From Aromatoleum toluolicum (GTDB lineage Bacteria > Pseudomonadota > Gammaproteobacteria > Burkholderiales > Rhodocyclaceae): a stretch of 64,000 nt of DNA. Each line of letters begins with the position of its first letter. Positions within the stretch are counted from its first letter, which is position 1. The position numbers were made by a program, and so were the translations under genes. The DNA lies in contig NZ_WTVS01000015.1 of NCBI RefSeq assembly GCF_012911005.2, forward strand, positions 32,574 through 96,573. Direction: 5' to 3'. A model generated the notes under the pieces. That model searched no databases. It was not told where the DNA came from and worked only from the letters and a program-made list of their open reading frames with translations. Positions 56,131 to 64,000 of the stretch are shown here, piece after piece.

Positions 56131-57069
56131 ATGAGCAAGCAAGCAGGAGGCATCCGCAAGTGGATGCTGGCGTTGCTGGCCGGTGCAGCATTGATCGGTC
56201 ATGCATATGCCGCAAAGGACATTGTCCAGGTTGGCGACGCGGTGTGTACGCGCTGTCACGACGAAGGGGAGGCCAAGCCGGTCCTGTCGATCGGACAGAC
56301 CCGCCACGGCACCATGGCGGACAAGAGTGCCGGAACCTGTACCGCGTGCCACGGCGAGAGCCCGACGCACGTGAGCAAGCCGTCCGACGTGACGGAGCGC
56401 CCGAAACCCACCGTCAATTTCGGGCCGAAGTCCTCGACGCCGATCGAGGAGCGCAATCAGGTCTGTCTGAACTGCCACCAGGGCGGCCAGCGCACGCATT
56501 GGCAGACCGGTGCGCATGCAGCTGCGAACATGGAGTGCACGTCCTGCCACAAGATCCACTCGCAGGAGGATCCGGTCCGCGATCGCCAGACCCAGCCCGA
56601 TGTCTGCTTCAGTTGCCACAAGGAGCAGCGCGCGCAGGTGATGCGCCCGAACCACCATCCGATCCCCGAGCGCAAGGTCGTGTGCGTCGATTGTCACAAC
56701 CCGCACGGTTCGGCCGGTCCGAAGCTGATGCAGCGCGACAGCGTCGTCGCCACCTGCTACACGTGCCACATGGAAAAGCGCGGTCCCTTCGTGCGCAGCC
56801 ACCAGCCGGTGACGGAAGACTGCACGATCTGCCACACGCCGCATGGCAGCGTGAATGACAACCTGCTCAAGCAGCGTGCGCCATTCCTGTGTCAGCAGTG
56901 TCATGAGCCGAGCGGCGTGAGCCACCAGGGCAAGATCGCGAATACCGGCCGGGTCGCAGCGGATAACCGCTACACGCTGGGTCGTGGTTGCCTGAATTGC
57001 CACACCAACATCCACGGCTCGAACAATCCGCTCGACGACACCAGCAATGGCCGTGCCTTGCAGCGCTGA
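56131..57069 (+). CDS. DmsE/MtrA-type decahaem c-type cytochrome
   Basis: A 312-residue periplasmic cytochrome. After the signal peptide (WMLALLAGAALIGHAYA) there are ten CXXCH motifs: CTRCH, CTACH, CLNCH, CTSCH, CFSCH, CVDCH, CYTCH, CTICH, CQQCH and CLNCH. This is the MtrA/PioA/DmsE pattern of a molecular wire that is inserted in an outer-membrane barrel and passes electrons between periplasm and cell exterior. The ATG at 56131 follows GGAGAAG by 5 bp; the TTG one codon earlier is less favoured. It lies 10 bp upstream of its barrel partner. Confidence 0.95.
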   Translation: MSKQAGGIRKWMLALLAGAALIGHAYAAKDIVQVGDAVCTRCHDEGEAKPVLSIGQTRHGTMADKSAGTCTACHGESPTHVSKPSDVTERPKPTVNFGPKSSTPIEERNQVCLNCHQGGQRTHWQTGAHAAANMECTSCHKIHSQEDPVRDRQTQPDVCFSCHKEQRAQVMRPNHHPIPERKVVCVDCHNPHGSAGPKLMQRDSVVATCYTCHMEKRGPFVRSHQPVTEDCTICHTPHGSVNDNLLKQRAPFLCQQCHEPSGVSHQGKIANTGRVAADNRYTLGRGCLNCHTNIHGSNNPLDDTSNGRALQR

Positions 57070-57079
57070 TGGGGAGGGA

Positions 57080-59128
57080 ATGAACATGCGAAACATCAAT
57101 AAAGTTCGTGCCATCAGCCTGAGCGTCATCGCCGCATCGCTCACGGCGGCCTTTGGCTCCGCACATGCGGAGAACGACGTCGTCCAGCGCCTGATTCGGC
57201 CGGAAAGCTCGGTAAGCGTCGGGCTCGGCTATCTGACCGAGGATGCTGCCCGTTTTGGTCAATACTCCGGTCTGCGCGATACCGGCGCCTACGCCATCGC
57301 CGACGTCCACTTGATCAACCGCGATGATGCGACCGGGCGCTGGCTGCGCTTCGACGGACGCAATCTTGGCCTCGACAATCGCAGCCTGCGCTTCGAGCAT
57401 TCCGTGCAGGGAGCGTGGAGGTATTTCCTCGACTACGACCAGACGCCGCGCTATTCGCAGTACGAGGTCAGGACCGGCCTGCAGGGAATCGGTCACGATT
57501 TCCAGAGGGTGAATGGCGTTCCGATGCGCGAGAAGCGCCTGCACACCGACCGCGAGGCGATCAGCTTCGGTGGCCAGTATGCGTTGGGCACCGGCTGGGA
57601 TGTGCGACTGAAGCTCAAGCAGGATACGAAGCACGGCGATCGCCTGTATGGCGGTTACCCGGTGAACCAGAAGCATATCTTCCTGGCCGAGCCGATCGAC
57701 CATACGATGCGCCAGATTGATCTCGTGCTTGGTTACGCCGACCCACGCCTTCAGCTTTCGGCCGGCTACTACGGTTCCTTCTTCGAGAACGGCGACTCGG
57801 CCCTGCGCCTGGCGACGAATCCAGCAGGTACGCAGATCACGAACCTCGGCACCGCGCGTTTCGACCGGCTCGCCCTGGCGCCAGACAACTACGCGCACCA
57901 GTTCTATCTGGACGGTGGTTACACCTTCACGCCGACCACGCGTGCGAACTTCAAGATCGCGAAGTCGTTCGCGTATCAGGACGATTCGTTCGTCGAACGT
58001 TCGGTGCGGCAGCCGCGCGTGAATAGCCTCGATGGAAAACTCGAGACCACGCTGGTCCAGTTTGGCCTCAGCGCACGTCCGCTGCAGAAGCTCTCGCTCG
58101 TCGCGGACTGGCGTTACGAAAAACGCGACGACCGAACGACGCAACGGCGCTATTTCGACCCGGCTGCCTCGAGAACCTTCAACGGGTTCAACGAAACGCG
58201 CGATTACGAGGTCAACACCGGCAAGCTCGAGGCTCGGTACATGTTGCCGGCCGGTTTCAAGCTGACCGGCGGTATCGACTACGATGAGAAGACGCGCGAT
58301 GTCTATGACGTGCGCCTCGCCTCGGCCCGCAAGCGCACCGAGGAACTCGGCTATCGCGTCGAAGTATCGCGCTCCCTGTCCGCTACCGTGAACGGATCCG
58401 TCAGCGTGATCCAGAGCGAACGTTCGGGATCGCAGATTCTTCAGGAAACCTCCACGGCAACCTCGTACTACGCCGTGCCATATCACCTTGCGGATCGTGA
58501 TCGCGAGAAGGTTCGGCTGCGTCTCGACTGGATGCCGGCTGAGGTCTTGTCGTTCCAGCTTACGGCCGACGCGTTCGAGGATGACTACAAGGACGGTGGT
58601 TACGGGATCGACAAGGGGCGGGGAAGTTTCTGGTCGGTTGACGGAACTTGGGTCTTCGCCACGGATTGGGATGTGCACGGCTGGGCATCGCGCGAATACT
58701 CGCGTCAGGTCAATCAGACTCGTGGCGCCGGCAACGCCGATTGGCTAGCCAATCTGCAGGTCCAGACCGAGGCGTTTGGTGTCGGAGTGCAAGGCAAGGT
58801 CGGAACCCGCTGGAAGCTCGGTGGGGACGTCTCCTACTCGCACAACCTGAACAAGTATGGGCTGCAGGGCGCCAGCATCACGCCGGCAATGGCCATCGAC
58901 GACGTGAAGTTCACGGTTACGACGCTCAAGCTGTTTGCCGAGTACGAAATGCGTAAGGATCTGTCGCTGCGCTTCGACGCGGTGCATGACCAGTGGAGCA
59001 CGAACGACTGGCAATGGGCGAACTTCATCTATACGTCGGCGGCACCCAGCGACGGTACGACACTGTCGCAGGACGAGACGCAGGAAACGACCTTCGTGGG
59101 TGTGACGATGCGTTACAAGTGGCGTTAA
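57080..59128 (+). CDS. MtrB/PioB-family outer-membrane beta-barrel
   Basis: A 682-residue predicted barrel with a signal peptide ending AHA before ENDVVQRL. The body consists of alternating polar/hydrophobic strands rich in aromatic residues, ending FVGVTMRYKWR. This matches the MtrB/PioB family that sheathes a decahaem cytochrome across the outer membrane. It contains no cysteine, so it lacks the N-terminal CXXC described for Shewanella MtrB and is nearer the PioB type. The start at 57080 has GGGGAGG just upstream. It is the last gene of the module and is followed by a terminator. No MtrC/OmcA-like surface cytochrome is adjacent. Confidence 0.92.
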   Translation: MNMRNINKVRAISLSVIAASLTAAFGSAHAENDVVQRLIRPESSVSVGLGYLTEDAARFGQYSGLRDTGAYAIADVHLINRDDATGRWLRFDGRNLGLDNRSLRFEHSVQGAWRYFLDYDQTPRYSQYEVRTGLQGIGHDFQRVNGVPMREKRLHTDREAISFGGQYALGTGWDVRLKLKQDTKHGDRLYGGYPVNQKHIFLAEPIDHTMRQIDLVLGYADPRLQLSAGYYGSFFENGDSALRLATNPAGTQITNLGTARFDRLALAPDNYAHQFYLDGGYTFTPTTRANFKIAKSFAYQDDSFVERSVRQPRVNSLDGKLETTLVQFGLSARPLQKLSLVADWRYEKRDDRTTQRRYFDPAASRTFNGFNETRDYEVNTGKLEARYMLPAGFKLTGGIDYDEKTRDVYDVRLASARKRTEELGYRVEVSRSLSATVNGSVSVIQSERSGSQILQETSTATSYYAVPYHLADRDREKVRLRLDWMPAEVLSFQLTADAFEDDYKDGGYGIDKGRGSFWSVDGTWVFATDWDVHGWASREYSRQVNQTRGAGNADWLANLQVQTEAFGVGVQGKVGTRWKLGGDVSYSHNLNKYGLQGASITPAMAIDDVKFTVTTLKLFAEYEMRKDLSLRFDAVHDQWSTNDWQWANFIYTSAAPSDGTTLSQDETQETTFVGVTMRYKWR

Positions 59129-59148
59129 GCGCACCTGACTGAGTGCGG

Positions 59149-59189
59149 AGCCCATCCGGTCGCAAGATCGGGTGGGCTTTCCTTTTTTT
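59149..59189 (+). terminator. Terminator after the MtrB/PioB gene
   Basis: A 13-bp stem with two G-T pairs (59149-59161 with 59166-59178) and a GCAA tetraloop is followed by TTCC and a run of seven T. Confidence 0.85.
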
Positions 59190-59198
59190 AACGGCCCC

Positions 59199-59489
59199 TT
59201 ACAGGGTCGGCAGCATCAGGAATCCGGTCTGCTCCGGTCGCTCCGCCGGACCCACGGCGATGCTTTCCACCCGGGCCTGGGACGGGCCGCGGTGAGCCCA
59301 TCGTACAAAGTGCTCGACCGCAACGGCAGAGCCCGCCACCACCGCCTCGACGCGGCCGTCTGCGCGATTCCTCACCCAGCCGCACAGGCCCAGACGTTCG
59401 GCCTCCGCGCGGGCGCTTGCGCGGAAGGCAACGCCCTGAACGAGCCCCTGAATCATCAGGTGACGCACGACATAATCGGTTTCATGCAT
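59199..59489 (-). CDS. acyP: Acylphosphatase
   Basis: A 96-residue enzyme that hydrolyses acyl phosphates. The signature [16 protein letters not shown] contains the phosphate loop and catalytic Arg; the Asn of [14 protein letters not shown] is the second catalytic residue. The frame overlaps the end of the SulP transporter gene by 8 bp, so it is probably translated from the same transcript. It is convergent with the MtrB/PioB gene. Length is typical of bacterial AcyP. Confidence 0.93.
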   Translation of the reverse strand: MHETDYVVRHLMIQGLVQGVAFRASARAEAERLGLCGWVRNRADGRVEAVVAGSAVAVEHFVRWAHRGPSQARVESIAVGPAERPEQTGFLMLPTL

Positions 59490-61170
59490 AGGACACCTCC
59501 GCGTTCCGGCTCCCGCAGCGCTGCGCGCGCAGCAGCGCGTCGGTGATGTTGCCGGCGAGATTTTCGCTTCCGATTGTTTCGCCGAACCCCGATCGTTGGA
59601 CGATCGAGGCCGGCTGCGCGTTCAGGTCGCACAGGATCAGTTGCGTGCCGCGCTTGTCCAGCGCACGGTGCAACGCCTGCAGCATGTCCAGGCCGGTGGT
59701 GTCGATGTTGATGACCTTCTCCATGTCGAGGATCAACGCGTCAGGATGTCCGTCCTGCAGCAGCATCAGATTCTCGAGCTTGTTCGCCGCGCCGAAGAAC
59801 AGGCTGCCGAACACCCGGTAGGCGAGGATGCGGGGGGTGCCGTCGGGTCGCGAAAGGGCCTCGACGCCGTAATAGTCCTCCAGCGCGATGCGCTCGACAC
59901 GCGTGAGGTCCGACATGCGGTAGATGAAGAACAGGCTCGCCAGCACCATCCCGAGCTCCACTGCCAGCGTGAGGTCGAATACGACCGTCACGAAAAAGGT
60001 GCCGAGCAGGATGACGCGGTACTGCCGCGAGTAGCGCGTGAGGTCTTTCCATGCGAACGCGTGCCATTCGCCCATGTTCACCGACACGACAACCACGATC
60101 GCGGAAAGCGTCGCCAGCGGAATATGGCTCGCGAGCGGGGCGAGCGCCAGCACCACGGCGAGCAGCACGAGCGCGTGGATAATGCCGGCGACCGGAGTGT
60201 GTCCGCCGGACCGGATATTCGTCGCCGTACGCGCGATCGCACCGGTAGCGGCAAAACCGCCGACGAGCGGGGCGGCTACGTTTGCGATGCCCTGCGCCAT
60301 CAGTTCCTGGTTCGGGTCGTGCCGGTCGTCGATCTGGTTGTCCGCGACGCGGGCCGACAACAGCGACTCGATCGCACCGAGCAGGGCGATCGTCAGGGCC
60401 GGTGCGATGAGCTTTCCGAGCGTGCCCAGTGACAGCGCCGGCAGGCCGAAATCGGGCACCTGCTGCGGGATGCCGCCGAAGCGGCTGCCGATGGTATCGA
60501 CGGGAAGCTGGATGATTGCATTGATCGCGGTGGCGATCAGCAGAACCGCGAGCGGCCCCGGCAGCCGCCGCATCCACGCCACACGAGTCGCCGCGCGGTT
60601 CCAGGTCAACAGCACCGTGAGCGAGACCACGGACACGGCGAGCGTCGGCAGCTGGATGGTGTGGGCGGCGCCGAGCAGCGCCTCCATCTTGCCGAAGAAT
60701 TCGCCGGGCATCTTCTCGATCGACAGCCCGAGGAAGTCCTTGATCTGCGAGATGAAGATGACGACCGCGATGCCGTTGGTGAAGCCGATCACGACCGACA
60801 CCGGGATGAAGCGGATCATATTGCCGAGGCGGAACGCGCCCATGGCGAACAGCATGACGCCCGACATCATCGTGGCGATGAGCAGGTTCTGTACGCCGTA
60901 ATCGACGACGATGGCGTAGATGATCGGGATGAAGGCCCCGGTCGGACCGCCGATCTGGACTTTCGAGCCGCCGAGCGCCGAAATCAGGAAGCCGGCCACG
61001 ATGGCGGTCCAGATGCCGGCCGTGGGACTCATCCCGCTGGCGATTGCGAAGGCCATCGCCAGCGGGAGGGCGAGCACACCGACGGTGATGCCGGCGGAAA
61101 GATCCTGGCCGAAATGACCCCGCCCGTAGCCGGGCAGGGTGTCAAACAGTTTGGGGCGAAAACTGATCAC
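59482..61170 (-). CDS. SulP-family anion transporter with STAS domain
   Basis: A 562-residue inner-membrane transporter. The N-terminal transport domain has about 12-14 hydrophobic segments and the SulP features [19 protein letters not shown] and [20 protein letters not shown]. The C-terminal STAS domain (about 440-550) has [19 protein letters not shown], where STAS proteins are phosphorylated or bind partners. Substrate could be sulfate, bicarbonate or a dicarboxylate; sequence alone does not decide. GAGGAGGT precedes the ATG at 61170. It is 134 bp downstream of metG. Confidence 0.92.
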   Translation of the reverse strand: MISFRPKLFDTLPGYGRGHFGQDLSAGITVGVLALPLAMAFAIASGMSPTAGIWTAIVAGFLISALGGSKVQIGGPTGAFIPIIYAIVVDYGVQNLLIATMMSGVMLFAMGAFRLGNMIRFIPVSVVIGFTNGIAVVIFISQIKDFLGLSIEKMPGEFFGKMEALLGAAHTIQLPTLAVSVVSLTVLLTWNRAATRVAWMRRLPGPLAVLLIATAINAIIQLPVDTIGSRFGGIPQQVPDFGLPALSLGTLGKLIAPALTIALLGAIESLLSARVADNQIDDRHDPNQELMAQGIANVAAPLVGGFAATGAIARTATNIRSGGHTPVAGIIHALVLLAVVLALAPLASHIPLATLSAIVVVVSVNMGEWHAFAWKDLTRYSRQYRVILLGTFFVTVVFDLTLAVELGMVLASLFFIYRMSDLTRVERIALEDYYGVEALSRPDGTPRILAYRVFGSLFFGAANKLENLMLLQDGHPDALILDMEKVINIDTTGLDMLQALHRALDKRGTQLILCDLNAQPASIVQRSGFGETIGSENLAGNITDALLRAQRCGSRNAEVSYA

Positions 61171-61304
61171 GATACCTCCTCGATTCCTCTGTATGCCGTT
61201 GCTGACCCGTGATGCTGGTGCAGTACCAGCATCCGGGTGCCGTGCGTTGCCACACGATCCAGCGTTTCGAGGGAGTGAGGGGCATCGGGCTGCGGCCCTG
61301 TCGC

Positions 61305-63455
61305 TTACTTGACGCGCATCCCCGCAGTGGCGCCGGCATCCGGCGAAAGGATGTAAAGCCCGCCGGTCTTGCCATCCGGATCGGACGCGGCGAGCACCAT
61401 GCCCTCGCTCATGCCGAACTTCATCTTGCGCGGCGCGAGGTTGGCGACCATCACCGTCATCCGACCGACCAGCGATGCCGGATCGTAGGCCGACTTGATG
61501 CCGGCGAACACCTGGCGCGGCTTGTCCTCGCCGATGTCGAGTTGCAGGCGGATCAGCTTGTCGGCACCTTCGACATGCTCGGCGGCGACGATCTTCGCGA
61601 TGCGCAGGTCGACTTTCGTGAAGTCGTCGATCGAAATATGTGGCGAGGCCGTTTCAGCGGTCTGGGCCGCGTGCTGCTGCTTCTCCGCGTGGCGCTGCTG
61701 AGACGATGCCGCCTTCGTATCGGGGGCCGCAGCGGGTGCTGCCGGGGCGAGCGAGTCGCGATTGGCTTCGAGCAGGGCATCGATCTGCTTGCGTTCGACG
61801 CGGGTCATCAGGTGGGCGTACACGTTAACAACGTGTCCCGCCGGCAGGGGCTGCCATTCGCCCTGCCACCCTAGCGGGGCGATCGCCAGGAAGATCTCGA
61901 CCTTGGCTGCCAATGCCGGCAATACCGGCTTCAGGTACAGGGTGAGGTCGCGGAACAGCGTCAGCGCTGTGCTGCACACGACATGCAACTCACCTTCGCG
62001 GCCTTCCTGCTTCGCAAGTTCCCACGGCTTCCGGTCATTCACGTACTGGTTCGCGAGGTCCGCGAGATGCATGATCTCGCGCAACGCGCGGCCGTAGTCA
62101 CGTTCCTCGTAGGCCTGTGCAATCGTGCCGGCCGCGTAGGCCTCCTTGAACGCAGCCGTCGCTGCAGCGTCGGTCGCCGCGAGCTTGCCCTCGAAGCGTT
62201 TCGTGATGAAACCCGCGCAGCGGCTGGCGATGTTCACGTACTTGCCGACGAGGTCCGAATTGACCTTCGCGATCAGGTCGTCGAGGTTCAGGTCGACGTC
62301 TTCCATCGTCCCGTTCGACTTCGTCGCGAAGTAATAGCGCAGCCATTCCGGGTTCAGGCCCTGGGTCACGTAGGAGTGCGCGGTGATGAAGGTGCCGCGG
62401 CTCTTGCTCATCTTCGCGCCGTCGACGGTCAGGAAACCGTTCACGCACAGTTGCGAGGGCGTGCGCAGGCCCGCGAACTGCAACATCGCCGGCCAGAACA
62501 GCGCGTGGAAGTAGAGGATGTCCTTGCCGATGAAGTGCACCATCTCGGTGCCCGCTGCGTCCGCACGCGCGGCGTCGACGAAGTCATCGACGACGATGTC
62601 GCCGCGCTTGTCCGCGAGGTTCCGGAAGCTCGCCAGGTAGCCGATCGGCGCGTCCAGCCAGACGTAGAAATACTTGCCCGGCGCCCCCGGGATCTCGAAG
62701 CCGAAGTAGGGGGCGTCACGCGAGATGTCCCAGTCGGACAGGGTGTTCTCGCCCTCCTGACCCTCCTCGCCGAGCCATTCCTTCATCTTGTTCGCGGCCT
62801 CCGCCTGCAGGCGGCGGGTGCCGGCGGCGTTGGTCCCGCGCGTCCATTCGCGCAGGAAGGCGACCGCGCGCGGATCCGACAGGCGGAAGAAGTAGTGTTC
62901 CGAAGTCTTGAGCACCGGCTTCGCGCCGGACACGGCCGAGTACGGATTCTTCAGTTCGGTCGGCGCATACGCCGCGCCGCACACCTCGCAGTTGTCCCCA
63001 TACTGGTCGGCCGCGCCGCACTTCGGGCATTCGCCCTTGATGAAGCGGTCCGGCAGGAACATCTCCTTCACCGGGTCGTAGAACTGTTCGATCGAGCGCG
63101 TCTCGATCAGCTTTGCTGCCGTGAGCCGCTTGTACACGTCCTCGGCGTACGCGCGGTTCTCCGGGCTGTGCGTGCTGTGGTAGTTGTCGAACGCAACCCC
63201 GAACTCGGTGAAATCGCGCAGGTGTTCGCCATGCACGCGCCCGATCAGCATTTCGGGGGTGATCCCCTCCTTCTCCGCGCGCAACATGATCGGCGTGCCG
63301 TGCGTGTCGTCCGCGCACACGTAATGCACGGTGCTTCCCCGCATGCGCTGATAGCGCACCCAGATGTCGCCCTGGATGTATCCGACCAGATGGCCGAGGT
63401 GGATGTCGCCGTTGGCGTAGGGCAGGGCGTTCGTGACGAGGATCTTGCGGGACAT
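61305..63455 (-). CDS. metG: Methionyl-tRNA synthetase
   Basis: A 716-residue class I synthetase. HIGH is in [17 protein letters not shown] near residue 20, a zinc CXXC pair knuckle follows ([20 protein letters not shown]), and KMSKS is in [12 protein letters not shown] near residue 340. After an Ala/Gln-rich linker about residues 570-600 the C-terminal EMAP/Trbp111-like tRNA-binding domain begins at [20 protein letters not shown]. The ATG at 63455 gives [16 protein letters not shown]; twelve in-frame upstream codons are rejected. It follows the OmpA-family gene on the same strand. Confidence 0.97.
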   Translation of the reverse strand: MSRKILVTNALPYANGDIHLGHLVGYIQGDIWVRYQRMRGSTVHYVCADDTHGTPIMLRAEKEGITPEMLIGRVHGEHLRDFTEFGVAFDNYHSTHSPENRAYAEDVYKRLTAAKLIETRSIEQFYDPVKEMFLPDRFIKGECPKCGAADQYGDNCEVCGAAYAPTELKNPYSAVSGAKPVLKTSEHYFFRLSDPRAVAFLREWTRGTNAAGTRRLQAEAANKMKEWLGEEGQEGENTLSDWDISRDAPYFGFEIPGAPGKYFYVWLDAPIGYLASFRNLADKRGDIVVDDFVDAARADAAGTEMVHFIGKDILYFHALFWPAMLQFAGLRTPSQLCVNGFLTVDGAKMSKSRGTFITAHSYVTQGLNPEWLRYYFATKSNGTMEDVDLNLDDLIAKVNSDLVGKYVNIASRCAGFITKRFEGKLAATDAAATAAFKEAYAAGTIAQAYEERDYGRALREIMHLADLANQYVNDRKPWELAKQEGREGELHVVCSTALTLFRDLTLYLKPVLPALAAKVEIFLAIAPLGWQGEWQPLPAGHVVNVYAHLMTRVERKQIDALLEANRDSLAPAAPAAAPDTKAASSQQRHAEKQQHAAQTAETASPHISIDDFTKVDLRIAKIVAAEHVEGADKLIRLQLDIGEDKPRQVFAGIKSAYDPASLVGRMTVMVANLAPRKMKFGMSEGMVLAASDPDGKTGGLYILSPDAGATAGMRVK

Positions 63456-63533
63456 GTGCGGAGTCAGGAATCGAAAACGGAAGTGTAACAAACGCGCCCC
63501 GCCATATTGCTCGGTCAGGGCGCGACCGGGGGG

Positions 63534-64000
63534 CTATCTGGCAAAGGGGCGGACGATCATTTCCACGCGGCGGTTCTTGGCGCGTCCGGCTTCGGTGCCG
63601 TTGTCGGCGAACGGCTCGGTCTCGCCGCGGCCGTCGGCCTGCAGGCGTGTCAGGGCGATGCCGCTCACGCGCAGGTATTCGACCACCGCCTCGGCGCGGC
63701 GGATCGACAGCTGCATGTTGTGCAGTTCGCTACCGGCGGCGTCGGTGTGGCCGATGACCAGGATCTCGGTTCCTGAGGCCTCGTTCAACGCCGTCGAGAT
63801 GCGGTCGAGCGTCGCCTTGAGGCTGGGGCGAGGTTCGACGCCGTCGCGGGCGAAGGCCTCGGCGCCCGGAATCAACAGCTGCAGGCTGCCGTCGCTGCGC
63901 GTGATCACCGAGAGATCGCTGGCGCCGCTCAAGGAACGCGTAATCCGCGTCCGTTCCGCGCTCCAGTCGACCTTCGGCAGATTGCCGCTCGGTGCACGGG
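63534..64000 (-). CDS. OmpA-family protein, C-terminal part (5' end outside window)
   Basis: The frame stays open from the window edge through 155 codons to its stop at 63534. The visible part is an OmpA-type peptidoglycan-binding domain: ILVIGHTDAAGSELHNMQLS with the conserved Asp, SIRRAEAVVEYLRVSGIALT and GRGETEPFADNGTEAGRAKNRRVEM with the conserved Arg. This domain tethers outer-membrane or lipoproteins to the cell wall. What precedes it (barrel, lipoprotein or motor-associated region) is not visible. The upstream residues (LPKVDWSAERTRITRSLSG) continue in frame and are probably part of the same protein. Confidence 0.88.
   Translation of the reverse strand, partial: RAPSGNLPKVDWSAERTRITRSLSGASDLSVITRSDGSLQLLIPGAEAFARDGVEPRPSLKATLDRISTALNEASGTEILVIGHTDAAGSELHNMQLSIRRAEAVVEYLRVSGIALTRLQADGRGETEPFADNGTEAGRAKNRRVEMIVRPFAR

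Noticed and set aside
61211..61233. Hairpin between metG and the SulP gene as a terminator
   Set aside because: The 9-bp stem is real but no T-run follows in either direction, and it lies close to the SulP ribosome site, so no function is assigned.

Overview
The window is about 64 kb of GC-rich chromosome from a betaproteobacterium. Gene content (rpsU-yqeY-dnaG-rpoD followed by an Ile2-type tRNA, leuS-lptE-holA, a malic enzyme with a phosphotransacetylase-like tail, a DmsE/PioB-type respiratory module, an H-NS family protein) fits the Rhodocyclales (Azoarcus, Aromatoleum, Thauera and relatives). That assignment is inference from recognised families; no database was searched.

Layout. (1) 1-8865, plus strand: a double peptide-modification/proteolysis island. 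It holds the tail of a probable circularly permuted ATP-grasp gene, an alpha-E protein, an Anbu proteasome-like protease, a transglutaminase-DUF2126 protein, a fused ATP-grasp/alpha-E protein and a second transglutaminase. (2) 8844-25124: a type VI secretion system (T6SS). The minus strand carries tssJ-tssK-tssL-vgrG, then a frameshifted mini-effector and an immunity-like gene. The divergent plus strand carries a TPR lipoprotein gene and tssB-C-hcp-tssE-F-G-H. No tssM, tssA or PAAR gene is in the window. (3) 25182-30118, minus strand: the macromolecular-synthesis operon rpsU-yqeY-dnaG-rpoD-tRNA. (4) 30196-44151: housekeeping genes (tsaD, plsY, folB, an H-NS family gene, ybaK, xerD, ogt, a chalcone-isomerase-like gene, proA, holA, lptE, leuS, a small unknown gene, uvrD). 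(5) 44202-53611: an orphan ParA ATPase, maeB, a DUF2905 protein, a quinone oxidoreductase, a small secreted unknown, dnaE and a 2-Cys peroxiredoxin. (6) 53764-59178, plus strand: an apparent redox sensing and electron-export module made of a chemoreceptor with a periplasmic CXXCH haem site, a small c-type cytochrome, a decahaem DmsE/MtrA-type cytochrome and an MtrB/PioB outer-membrane barrel. (7) 59199-64000, minus strand: acylphosphatase, SulP transporter, metG and the C-terminal part of an OmpA-family protein.

The most notable points are three. The vgrG-linked toxin/immunity locus at 8844-10097 looks like a broken or slipped small effector with an intact immunity gene. The chemoreceptor at 53867 appears to sense through a covalently bound haem and sits directly upstream of an extracellular-electron-transfer conduit. 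The ATP-grasp/alpha-E/transglutaminase/Anbu island occurs here as two differently organised copies (split and fused) side by side.
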